This document shows positions 1-22,468 of a stretch of 64,000 bases of DNA, one piece after another (positions within the stretch are counted from its first letter, which is position 1; each line of letters begins with the position of its first letter). Source of the DNA: Oasisia sp. SBJ-2009 (Eukaryota; Annelida; Polychaeta; Sabellida; Siboglinidae). The DNA lies in assembly GCA_964017155.1 (NCBI GenBank), contig OZ024861.1:28853733-28917732 (forward strand). Reading direction: 5' to 3'. The translations under genes were made by a program, and so were the position numbers. The notes under the pieces are model-generated. The model saw only the letters and a program-made list of their open reading frames with translations. It was not told the DNA's origin and ran no database searches.

Positions 1-296
1 TTAACAACATATCAGATATGCATCACAAATCTCACCCATTTTCTCATTGAAAATCATGATTTAACAACGGGACCCGGCTACCATCTATAAATAAAGCTTT
101 TACTTTCTTACTAAATCACATTAAACGACACACGTCCACTATATAATACACCAGTGTAGCCACAACTCAGAATGCTAATACATCTGTACTATACAACAAC
201 CTATACTACACATTAAAATGCACATTCACTGAGTGCCAAATTCAAACACAACTTAGCTCGAACTACACCACACGACTGTGCAACAGGGTCTTCTTA

Positions 297-493
<197 letters not shown>

Positions 494-1049
494 AATATAA
501 ATGTTCTTTAGTAAAATAGAAAAAAGGATCTATAACTGCTTGCCTGATTCATAGAGTGACAAGGTGCAGATCGAGGTTACAGAGGCGCCCGTGTAGCATT
601 TCCCAATCCCACCTTTTGGCAAAGCAATTTGTCATCAGTCAAATGGGATCAAATTACACAACATGCAGGAATCTGCTGGTTCCGCCGTTGGCGATAAGCA
701 TCCACCAGGCTGCAATCCAAGGGGTGACAGGGCAACCAAAACTTATATGGCTAGTGCCTATTAATATATATCAACACAATTAAAAAGGTGCAAAATTATA
801 GAGCTCGGCATGATGAATATTTATTTGACTAAGATCAAGTTGCGCACTGCGACCGACCAAGTAATGTTACTGCTATTCCTATATACGGGCTTTTAAGAGA
901 GGCGAGTGACCAATCTTGCTATATGTCCGTGTTTTTCTGAACGGAAAAGGTGGGGGGCGACATTTCCTAAGCGCATTTCCTAAGGCTGGAAAAGTGGGGT
1001 GGCGCGTCCCCCTGGTTCCCCACCGATCGTAGCCTCGGTTACCCAGACT

Positions 1050-1063
1050 CCGTGAGGTGGCAG
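1050..1063 (+). promoter_or_regulatory. CTCF-like motif, copy 1
   Basis: CCGTGAGGTGGCAG differs from the vertebrate CTCF-type consensus CCGCGNGGNGGCAG at one position, a C-to-T change in a CpG. The same 14-mer recurs at 1694 and 1872 in the same orientation. Binding is inferred only from similarity. Confidence 0.4.
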
Positions 1064-1255
1064 CACTTTTAAGCCCCTGAACTTGTCTGGGGAATTAATG
1101 AGTCTTAATCTACATCCGGGTAGCCTTACCCCCAGATTAGGGTAGAGACGCTGATTGGCTCTCAGGCCAACTATAAAATTAAAATTAAAATAACGATATA
1201 CTTTTACAAGATAATAATATCATATGAAAAGTATTCAACATTGAACTTATATTGA

Positions 1256-1618
1256 TGTCATGGACAGCCATGACGTTGTTTGTATATTTTTACTTATTTG
1301 TGGTGGCGCCACATGTTGGTTAACGAGGTGGTTGATTGGTGGTGATCAACAGTGGAGGGCGCTGTTGTTTGATTAGCTGTGCGGGATCTGGGTTGCGCGG
1401 GAAGGATTGGGGACTTGAATTGCCGCTGTGAAAGCAGGCACACGTGTTTTTCGAGTAGCAGCATGATTTGATTTTACCTGAGTTCTTGCGGTATCCCAGT
1501 TATGTGCCATGGTGCACATTTTATCCTGACTCCTGGTTGTGGGCAGGGTCTTCTTCTTCTTCTGTGTAAATAAAGATTTGTGATACGGGAATCCAACGTT
1601 TCGAGTCCATCCTTGACA
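1256..1618 (+). mobile_element. Solo LTR (probable), 363 bp
   Basis: The segment begins TGTCATGG and ends CCTTGACA, giving TG...CA ends with a 5-bp inverted terminus (TGTCA/TGACA). An AATAAAG signal sits near its 3' end, as in an LTR R region. It is flanked by TTGA on the left and TTAA on the right, a 4-bp target duplication with one change. The parallel tandem copy near 1800-1815 has the empty site with a single TTAA. No internal retrotransposon coding region adjoins it. Orientation is inferred from the polyadenylation signal. The family was not identified. Confidence 0.6.
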
Positions 1619-1693
1619 TTAACACAAAAGTAAGTAAATATTCAAATTTACAGTTGTTTATAAAATAAGAATTACGGCAGGATTAACCAGTAA

Positions 1694-1707
1694 CCGTGAG
1701 GTGGCAG
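1694..1707 (+). promoter_or_regulatory. CTCF-like motif, copy 2
   Basis: Second exact occurrence of CCGTGAGGTGGCAG, within the first tandem unit, about 860 bp upstream of the MAN1A start codon. Confidence 0.4.
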
Positions 1708-1871
1708 CATTGTCTAGCCCCACACGGATAGCATACAAATTAAATAAGGATACCTTTTTTTTATCAAATAATGCTATATTATAAAAACTATTCAGAATTA
1801 AACTTATATTAACACAAAATAAATAGAAATACAAATTTGCAGTTGTTTAAAAAAAAATATTACGGCAGTGT

Positions 1872-1885
1872 CCGTGAGGTGGCAG
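1872..1885 (+). promoter_or_regulatory. CTCF-like motif, copy 3
   Basis: Third exact occurrence of CCGTGAGGTGGCAG, 178 bp after the second and just before a TA array. Confidence 0.4.
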
Positions 1886-1904
1886 CATTGTATAGATCAC
1901 GCGG

Positions 1905-1992
<88 letters not shown>
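1905..1992. repeat. (TA)n microsatellite
   Basis: Pure TA run directly after the third CTCF-like motif. Confidence 0.97.
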
Positions 1993-1995
<3 letters not shown>

Positions 1996-2112
1996 ATTTC
2001 AGTACCATTATTATTGATTTTTAATCAGCACTTGAACATGCGCACACCATCCACGAAATCGGCATGGGCGTCGATCGGTGTACCAGTCTGGCCACATTTG
2101 CCGGTTTTGTTT

Positions 2113-2114
<2 letters not shown>

Positions 2115-2178
<64 letters not shown>
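2115..2178. repeat. (TA)n microsatellite
   Basis: Pure TA run about 380 bp upstream of the MAN1A start codon. Between it and the gene (2179-2555) I see no recognisable promoter element. Confidence 0.97.
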
Positions 2179-2181
<3 letters not shown>

Positions 2182-2555
2182 ATTTCGTAAATTCATGGAT
2201 ATATATTTTATGGTCGTACCACAAATTTACTTATCATTCAAAACAAGTGGCACGGTGTTTCTCTGAAAACAGTGAAATGTAACATAATTACAAATACACA
2301 CACTGACATTTTGGGCTCCGGTATTATCAATGGTTTTGATGTTACAATATATATCTAAGGATATTGCCATAACGCATGGCTAAATATTAAATATATTTCA
2401 ATGTTGTAATTTGTTGCTTTACCAATTGTGGTCTGACCCCAGGAATTCCGTACGCGTGGCAAGTTCCCCGGCGGAAATAATAAAAACCACTATACATGTT
2501 TGGACAAATCAACACTTTGCCTGCCATTCTGTGCAGGCTAGTCTACAACGCCAAC

Positions 2556-14080
<11,525 letters not shown>

Positions 14081-17000
14081 TATAGTTACTCTTCACCAGT
14101 ATCAATGGGGACCTCTCATTACTTGGACTGCTCAAGGGGGAGCAGCGAGAAGTTGGTTTCCACACCCAGAAATAGACTTCTAAGAACGATGCACAGTGAC
14201 AATCTGTGGTCAATCAAATCCCATATTGCACATTTTCTGTATATTCCTGATATATCATTGTACAGTTTGTTGTCTTGTGTTTATCAAAACTATGAGTTTC
14301 CATTGCGGCGAAAACACAAACAATTTAGAAAATTTCAGTTAATACGTATATATTTATACAGTCTGTTTCTATGTCAGCCGTCAGTGCCAAAGGTGACCAG
14401 ATCCTCAACATATCCCCATTATCAAAGTGGCTAGATGATTGTAAACAGAACTGTTAATACTGATATGTTAAATATTTTAAACATTTGGTGGAATTATAAA
14501 GTTTAGATGTTACTACAATCCTAAAAAAAGATTTCTTTTTCAGTATAAAATATTTGTGATCATTACACATTACGAGCTGTCTCAAGAAATTTTTTAATTT
14601 GTTTCTATACCACGTACTATGAAATAGCCTCCATTGCTAAAATAATTAAATATGAATCTCGATAGTTCTTGTAAAAATAGACATCCTGTCGAGTACTAAG
14701 TAGAATTATAACCATCAATGTCCCATTAATGACAAAGAAACTCACCAACTCGTAATAATTGCATCAGATTTATTTTGGCAAAATTGTACAGTCTGGCTAT
14801 ATCGCTGGGGACAGTTTGATACTCGGAACAGGATGCAAGACCAGGACATTTTATGTGACAGGACATGGTTCTGGCCACATGGCCAAGCCAAGCGAAAAAG
14901 GCTAAATTGAAAAAAACATTTATAGACGTGTTGAGACCAAATTCCACGAGATAAACCATTAATGTCCCTACTCTACCAAATAACAAAGTTGATAGAACCA
15001 TTCAGGGGACGCTGATCACTGATATAAATAATTGTTACATATAGAGATATTTATTCTAGTAATAGGTAAAGCTTTATGTAAAACTGACAGCAATAGAACA
15101 TTACAACTTAATTCATGTAGAGACAGAGAAAGACAGACCGAGAAAGTTGGTAAGTGGCTACAGCTACTAACACAAAGTGACACGGAACGGTAAAACAATT
15201 GCTAGAAGTACAGCTAAAGCTGTTGTGGCCTAACGTATTTGTTCAAAACAAACTGGGAAGTGTTCAACAATTCAGTGTCCCCTAACAGGAAGTTTGAATT
15301 ATCCCATGACAGGAAGTTGGAACTGTCCAGCAGAGAGATGTCCCATGACAAGAAATGTGCAAGTATTGTGTAGTTTGCTGCAGGCAGCATATGTGTGTTA
15401 TTGATATCTTGACATGATGTGTTTGACGGCCACCATCTGTACATAAGGACTAGACGTATGCAACTGACTCTGTGGATGACTAAAATTATGATTTATTTAG
15501 GTGTATGGTGGTCACATTAAATGAACTATAATATGGCCCTATTCAGTTGATGTTATTGGCAGTAGATGCACCGCAACCAAATTGAGGAATGCCATATTAG
15601 TCCTTGGTTGAAAGTTGACCTTGTTGCATTAAAGCATATTTTAATCGCTGCACAGGGTAATTAACTAATTGGGTTAAAATGCAAGTATACTATCTTGTAA
15701 ATGTGGGCTGTTGTAAACACGTTACCGGGACCACTGTTTGTTTTGTTTAGGGGTTTTGTGATGGATTATTTATGTTAGCAGTGTTAAATTAGTTGAAAAC
15801 GTGACTCTAGCGAACTCACATGGGACAGTCATCTTTCATTCATTCCATTGCAACTGATTACTATTTTTAGTCCTTTGACAATTTTAATCTGTGAACAATT
15901 TGTGAATTGCTCAAGATGTGAATATATCGACTGCTGTGTACATTTTGTGGATGTACAGATGTGTATATATGTGTCGCCTTCTAAATGATCAGTTTAGAAA
16001 AATACCGTTTCAGAGTTGTACTGGCACAACAGCCAGACGATCCCTGATTGTATTTGTGTGTATATTTCATTATCAAGACGGGACATAGTGAACGTTTTCC
16101 GTAGTTAGTGACAACATGTGTGTGTGTGGGGGGCATGATTTGAACTGTTCAACAGCCCTGTGCTGTACAATTCATTTTATGAAGTTGGAATTATAATGTT
16201 ACTATATTTGTTTTGTGAAGGTTAATTCTAAAATGATGTGACTTATTTTTAGAGGAACTAACTCTCTCTAGCACACTAATGGGAATACAGGAACATAGAA
16301 ATATTAACCTTTGTATTAGTAAAAAAAAAAATCTGTGTGTATGCACATGGGTATATACATGTGTGTCAAAAGATTCCAGATTTGATAATATAATAATATA
16401 TATAATCTGATAATAACCTCCTTCGTACAATGACAAATAGATAGCGTTGCATTCAGGATGCTGTATTTTTTATGGTGCTGTTAAGTGCCCTGAGCAGAGT
16501 TACGGCTAACAAACTTATTAACACATTCAACAAACTGCATCATCACTGCCTAACCACAGTTGTAAACAACAGCATTAGTTGCATTCGCTTACATCACAAG
16601 ATAATACTTTAGATCTCACTTCGAGTAGCACCCTGTCAAGTAATCTGTTCTCTCATTAGTGCTGCATTTTTTACCGTAATTTGGTTTTTCTTTGTGATGT
16701 GTTTTTGCTGTTAAACAATTTCAGATTATACGTGTTTGTAATTCTCGATAACTTTACCACTAAAGTGGGTGGTGTTATGTGTGGTGTTTCCACAACTTAT
16801 TCGCCAGCATGTACTGGAACTGGAAATTTTGTATTTGACAGAAGCAAGTACATAACATGAACAAAAACAATGTCAACAAAATTCTATCAAAAAAAAACTA
16901 TATATCACCTAAGCTACTACAAAAGCTGCCGACATGAGAGCTACCAACTCATTTGTAATTGTAACTAAAAATGCCTACTACTCCCAAGATGGTATACAAA

Positions 17001-17845
17001 TCTATACTGTATGTGGGATCAGTGAAGGGAACCTTTATTTATTTCATCAGCAAAATGTAAAGACCATTAAAGGTCTCTGCAAAATTATGTTTCTAACTGT
17101 AAACTCTGCAATGTCAGGTGTTGACACTATCACAAATTATTACCAACGTATCTAATGCAATACTTTTGATGATAACACAAATACACACTTGAATTGCGCA
17201 CATGGTTTACTCATAATATTAATATTTCACATATGTGAACATAATTAACCAGGATTGCAATTATCTAGGTCAGTAGAGGAAGAATTCTGATGACAAAATG
17301 AATCTTAAGCTATTTATAATAAGCCATGATATTGTGTTCAGCGAACTGTTGCTGGTCACTGGTGTAACGTGTAAAATAGCACAGACTATTTGTATATCTG
17401 ATGTGCACATATTTGTGTTCTCCGAAGTTGGTTGTGTCTATGTAATCTGTGCAGCTGTAAAAACTGTAAATGACGTATATTTTACGATGAAGCTGTTTGT
17501 TATAGTCATGTTTGCAGTGCTGTACATAATCCATGTAAAAATGTGTTCTCATATATATAAACAATACCAACTGTGTTTTTGTTGATATTTTGATTCATTT
17601 ATTTATCAGGCAGGTGATATGTGCTACGGCAGATGTAAATGTGAATCCAGACTTAGCATAAGTTTACATAGATGCATGCTGTGCTATAAATAGCAAATAT
17701 AGATCATTTAAATATATAAGCATCAGTGTTGATCAGCACAAAAGAATACTCCCAAGTCCCAACCAACTAAATAATAATAAAAATACTTCTATAGTGCCCG
17801 ATCAATTAAAATTGCTTTTGGGTGCTTTACAAACATGCATATATA
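14081..17845. other. MAN1A 3' flank and spacer
   Basis: AT-rich sequence holding the unplaced MAN1A 3' UTR. No coding region is supported. Near 15270-15360 the phrase ACAGGAAGTT recurs in a loose repeat. At 17765-17835 a stretch (AATAATAATAAAAATACTTC then GCTTTACAAA) resembles a dispersed-repeat tail common in marine invertebrates. Confidence 0.5.
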
Positions 17846-18662
17846 TGTGACGCGGCACGCCAAAACCAGGCGCTTGTCGCAGATCTTCGATCGGCGCCAG
17901 GGTGTAATTAGTCAGCATGCCCTCAAAATGTAGAAAATGGGTTCTTGGAGGAATCAATCAGCAAAATCATCAATATCTCCATAATAGATACCATGAAATA
18001 GTGTTGAAAGGGGTAATAATGAGCATTTTAATGCAACCCCCTAATTAATTTCACAGCTAATTAGTCTAAAACAAAGCCGTTTTTAGGCTAATTTAGCGCA
18101 CTATCTTGCACCCAAATAATTACTGAACGGATAAATTTCCTACTTCCTGCGATACAAATGTAGCCATACGTTTTAGTTGCTAAATAACATAAAAATGAAT
18201 CAAATCCGTCGATAACTTTTATTTTTATGATTTATTTGATAGGTCGTTCCTGATTATGCAACCTAAAAATGTTTTTATGCAGGATTCTGAGGAAGGTGTC
18301 TCAGGCCAATTAATTGACCCTGGCCGGTCGTAGGCTTAATATTTAATATTTCCTAATTATACTTTCACATATTATAAGTATACACCATCTCTAGGTCTAT
18401 GCAAACTTATAAAGATGTGGTTGCTATGGTAATGTTCCACGATATAACTTTTTACGACCGATTTTTTTACAACTAATTTTGTCGGAAGTGACATTCCACA
18501 AACTTATGCACTTGAAGTGGAATATCTTCGCCCATACACAAGATAGAGTGTTCATCTTGGTATCATTTCAAAGCTATTCATCTCGTCTAATTGAATCAAT
18601 ACTAATATGGAATTGTCAACTTGCCTACAATTAAACGCCTGGTTTTGGCATGCCGCGTCACA
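17846..18662. mobile_element. Non-autonomous TIR DNA element, 817 bp
   Basis: The left end TGTGACGCGGCACGCCAAAA and the right end GGCATGCCGCGTCACA are inverted copies over about 27 bp, one mismatch in the core. TATA-rich flanks on both sides hide the target duplication. No transposase. It shares the terminal TGTGACG with 4597-5485. Confidence 0.75.
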
Positions 18663-20941
18663 TATATCATATATGCATATATATATATATATACCGGTAT
18701 ATATCGTCAAATAATTCACACTGTTTTTCTGTGGATATCCCAGGCAAAAATATGTTTATATAGACAATTTCTTAAGAATTACAAAAAATGGATGATACGA
18801 AACATCTTTAGGAGATCTTTGCCCACTTCGATTTCTATAGATTTCTGCAGAATATTATGTGGAATTTTTTATGGCATCACAGTTTCTTATGGAACTACCA
18901 AAGTGCTATGCAATTCTATTATAAACACTTTTCTAGACATCACAAAAATCCTGTACAATATCCTATAACATTATATTTTATATATAACTTTTTTATAGGA
19001 TAACTATAAAAAACAAGGAAACTTATTTTTTCTATAAAAAATCTTTGTTGACAAAACTAATGTATTGCCTGTGGAGTGTCTTAGTACTTCGACATATTTA
19101 TCTCAATGCTTCCACATAATAACTTTTCATTCGTTTGCTCCATCACAAATTCCCAGGGTGGAATTCCTTGGATAGGAACTGTTGCACTGATTGACATCTT
19201 GGAACACCAGTCCACGCCCACAGCCCATGGATCAAGCCACGAAGAAATGATTGAGCATCACTGAATCTGGGACGGAATGATTAGTCTTTTTCATATATAA
19301 CATATCAAAATTATTACTAATATGTTCTTAGTCGACCAGACAGTACCACCCTCATTAAAAAAAATTTTTAACAGATTCTTCAACCATTGCCGGTCTCGCC
19401 ATTTACCGCGGTATTACTCAGTTTTCCAAAACGAAGCGACGACAATAATGTTTTATAATGTATTTTATAGTTAATTAACAAGGTAGACATCCATATTTAT
19501 ATTGTTTACTTATATCAAAACTATACGATGGTCATTTAGGTGCATGTATGTAAAGGATACCCACTGTTGTATGAGTCAGTGTTGGAAAAGAAATATTGTG
19601 CCATATTATCGCTCTGGAGTTGTGACACTTCATCGATACCAACGATGGTTTTTGTAGTTACCTACACAATTATGTTTCTCAGCCCTTACCCACATGTAGA
19701 TCCGCTATTCAAATAACATGTTAGTGTGATGTATGAGTTTGTTTCGAGCGCTTTTACATGGGACAAATTGGTGGTGTGAGTACCACAGCATCTTTCACAA
19801 GACAGCAGTAAGCCAGTATGAGTATCGGCAAATTAAAAACGCATTGACAGTTTCCTGACATTCCTATTATCCGTCCTTCCTGATAATGTCTATATTTAAT
19901 CATTCTTTTAAACAAAATAAAATTAACAGCTTTTAAGGCACTTACGTAAAATTCGGATCCACCTCAAATTTGCTGTTATAACTGTGTCTTTGCCAATATT
20001 TGATACTTCACTTTGTTTGTTAATTTAATCATTCAACATCATCTCATCCATATTTGTGTTTATAAATAGTTTATAAACAGTTTTAGCAGAGTTTTGAGGT
20101 CGAAAAGTCAATATGGTTGGTATAAACAAACTATTTATTGCTCATTCCATGTGCACGGTGCAGGAACACAAAGCCTCAGCACTTGTGGCTGGCACAAATT
20201 GGCCAAATCAGAGCGCTATTTGGGTCTCAAAACACAACATTTATATAACAAATAAATCTGGGAGTGCTGATTTATTAGGGTTAGGATTGGAGTTAGTGTG
20301 AGGTATCCAATGTAGGCAAATATGTAGTTATAATGGCCCGTTTGTAGTGGGTCCGAATTCTACATAAGTCCCACTTTTATGACATACATGTTACAGTCAG
20401 ACCTGCCACATTTTGGGGATTGCAATCTGTATTTTCAACCTAAAATTCTGTAAGAATCTGTATCAATTTGTATCAGGTAACTCGTATACAAATTTGCCAC
20501 GCATACCATAACTACATATTAATACAACATATAAAACAAAAATTAAGCTAATATAATTTAATAGAAACATTGTTTAACCATAAAAAGAAAGTTGAACAAG
20601 TGCTGAGTATTTTGCAAACGTATATGCAAAATAATTAATGGGATATCATTCGGCTATTAAAGGCCAAACAACACCTACTATTAATACAAATCTAATTATG
20701 TAGCAAAAGTTGAAAGAGAAACTTTTCTAACAAGAACAAATAATTCAGAACAATCTACTCTACTCTATTTTGCAGAATCACAGTCCAATTAATATATCCT
20801 GAACTAGTCAACCTGTTTCGATGACAATTTGTGAGTTTGATCTTTACAATTTATAGATCACATAAATGTAATGTGAACGTAAATGCAGCCAATCATTAAG
20901 GTGCATCAGTGTGGTAAAGATGATGTCGTCTTTATTTTCAG
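18663..20941. other. Spacer before SON
   Basis: AT-rich. It should hold the SON promoter and 5' UTR exon(s), but I cannot place them. A possible isolated exon-like stretch is noted at 19157-19264. Nothing else is recognised. Confidence 0.5.
19157..19264 (+). other. Exon-like stretch, unassigned
   Basis: A pyrimidine-rich tract and AG precede an open stretch of 35 codons ending in TGA that starts GGIPWIGTVALIDILEHQ. The other two phases stop at once. I do not recognise the peptide and see no partner exon. It could be a decayed exon or chance. Confidence 0.15.
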
Positions 20942-20946
20942 TAGAC

Positions 20947-22468
20947 ATGTCGGGCACAGGAACGGACCTAAATTCCCCGAGATATCGGCCCGTGAAGATA
21001 GTGCGCCATTTTAACAGCACAGGAAGGTTGGCGTCGTCCACCTCCTCCACTACTGAGGATAAGTCAGAACCAGTCGAGTGTCATCTCGTAGACATTAAAC
21101 CAGTTGAATGCACTGTCATGGATGTCGAGCAAACCAGGCACAAAACGGGGGAATTGCTGCAAGTGAAGCCAGCAGTGAACGCGACATCACCAGTGGTGAA
21201 ACATGAGGATTCACCGCCTGACGCCGATGCACCAGGTCCTGCCAACACCAGCAATCTCATTGACGAGCTCTTCAAAGAATTCCTCTCGATAAAGATGGAG
21301 ACGATTGAAGCCGAATACGAGGAGAAGCTGAGGAAAGAGAAAGAGGAGAAAGAGAGACGAGAGAAGGAGAGACAACTGAGACTTCAGGCTAAAGATAGCC
21401 ACGAGTGTACAAATGACGTCAGTAATGCTGACGGGAGACGGCTCGAAAGCAAGGAGGTCGGTAATGCTGACGGGAGACGGCTCGAGAGCAAGGAGGTCGG
21501 TAATGCTGACGGGAGACGACTCGAGAGCAAGGAGGTCGGTAATGCTGACGGGAGACGACTCGAGAGCAAGGAGGTCGGTAATGCTGACGGGAGACGACTT
21601 GAGAGCAAGGAGGTCGGTAATGCTGACGGGAGACGACTCGAGAGCAAGGAGGTCGGTAATGCTGACGGGAGACGACTCGAGAGCAAGGAGGTCGGTAATG
21701 CTGACGGGAGACGACTCGAGAACAAGGAGAAGAGCCACAAGTCGAAACACAAGGAGAGAAGCCATCACAAAAGTAGCAGACATAAGAATGAGCGGAGAAG
21801 TCGACATGGATCACACTGGAGAGACAGTGACAGAGACACACACAGTTCACACTGGAGAGACAGTGATAGAGACACGCACAGTTCACAGGAACAACGGGAA
21901 GAAGGAACTAACAACAGAGTGTCCGATACAGACAGACGGTCAAGTCAGACGGACAGCCCCGGGGCACTACAGATAGACATTGCCAGTGACAACAACACAA
22001 ATGGCTTGACAACAACTGGCAACAGTGACGGTAACACAAATACACAAAAGATCAAAAAAGATCTACAAACTCAGGCAGAGAGTTCTGATACAGCGTCTCA
22101 GAGTGAATTTGAATCAAGCGCCTGCCAGGTTTCCCATAAACACCGCATTCCTATTGTCCGGGTTGTGGCTGTGAAAAGTAATAAGTCTAGCACAGAAACG
22201 GAAGGAAGCGAAAACCGAGGCAAAGTTGTTGAAGTTTCGACACACCTTCAACAGGATGCTACTGCGAGAGCGGAAAAGGATGATAGCTTGTGGGATATCG
22301 CTCTGTCTTCTAAAGGACAAGACCCCAAAAGTGATAAAGAGCCATCGGCGTCCCAGAGTGTCTTTGATAACGCAAATGTGACAGTGAAACCACAGGGTGG
22401 GTTCAAGTTTGGTATAAAAATCTCGGAAAAAAGCACCGAACTGATCTCATCGCAAAACAAAGAAGAAG
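20947..22468 (+). CDS. SON: SON exon 1 of those found (exon itself begins at 20942)
   Basis: Acceptor TTATTTTCAG at 20941 precedes TAGAC and the ATG at 20947 (G at -3). The apparent earlier Met at 20911 would translate through this acceptor and is rejected. Encodes residues 1-507: the conserved N-terminal motif, Lys/Glu coiled-coil-like tract, 13-residue repeats, Ser/Thr-rich low-complexity region, and GGFKFGIKI near the end. Donor GAAG|GTAGGT, phase 1. Confidence 0.85.

Larger units (their letters stand above)
1169..1912. repeat. Tandem duplication (~165-220 bp units) carrying the CTCF-like motif
   Basis: Two diverged copies lie head to tail: about 1169-1255 joined to 1619-1748, and 1749-1912. 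Shared blocks in order are an AT-rich stretch with ACTTATATT, then TTAACACAAAA, CAGTTGTTTA, ATTACGGCAG and CCGTGAGGTGGCAGCATTGT. The first copy is interrupted by a solo LTR; the second preserves the uninterrupted site. Confidence 0.7.

Noticed and set aside
2496..2555. Earlier in-frame Met for MAN1A at 2496
   Set aside because: Weak start context (T at -3) and its 20 extra residues (MFGQINTLPAILCRL...) have no counterpart in the family; the Met at 2556 has a strong context and family-like sequence follows.
20911..20946. SON start at 20911
   Set aside because: The reading frame crosses a pyrimidine-rich 3' splice site (TTATTTTCAG); the Met at 20947 lies in the exon.
21211..21886. Long minus-strand ORFs and alternative frames over the SON 39-bp repeat
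   Set aside because: Any repeat with a period divisible by three stays open if one unit is open; only the + frame continues into SON exons.
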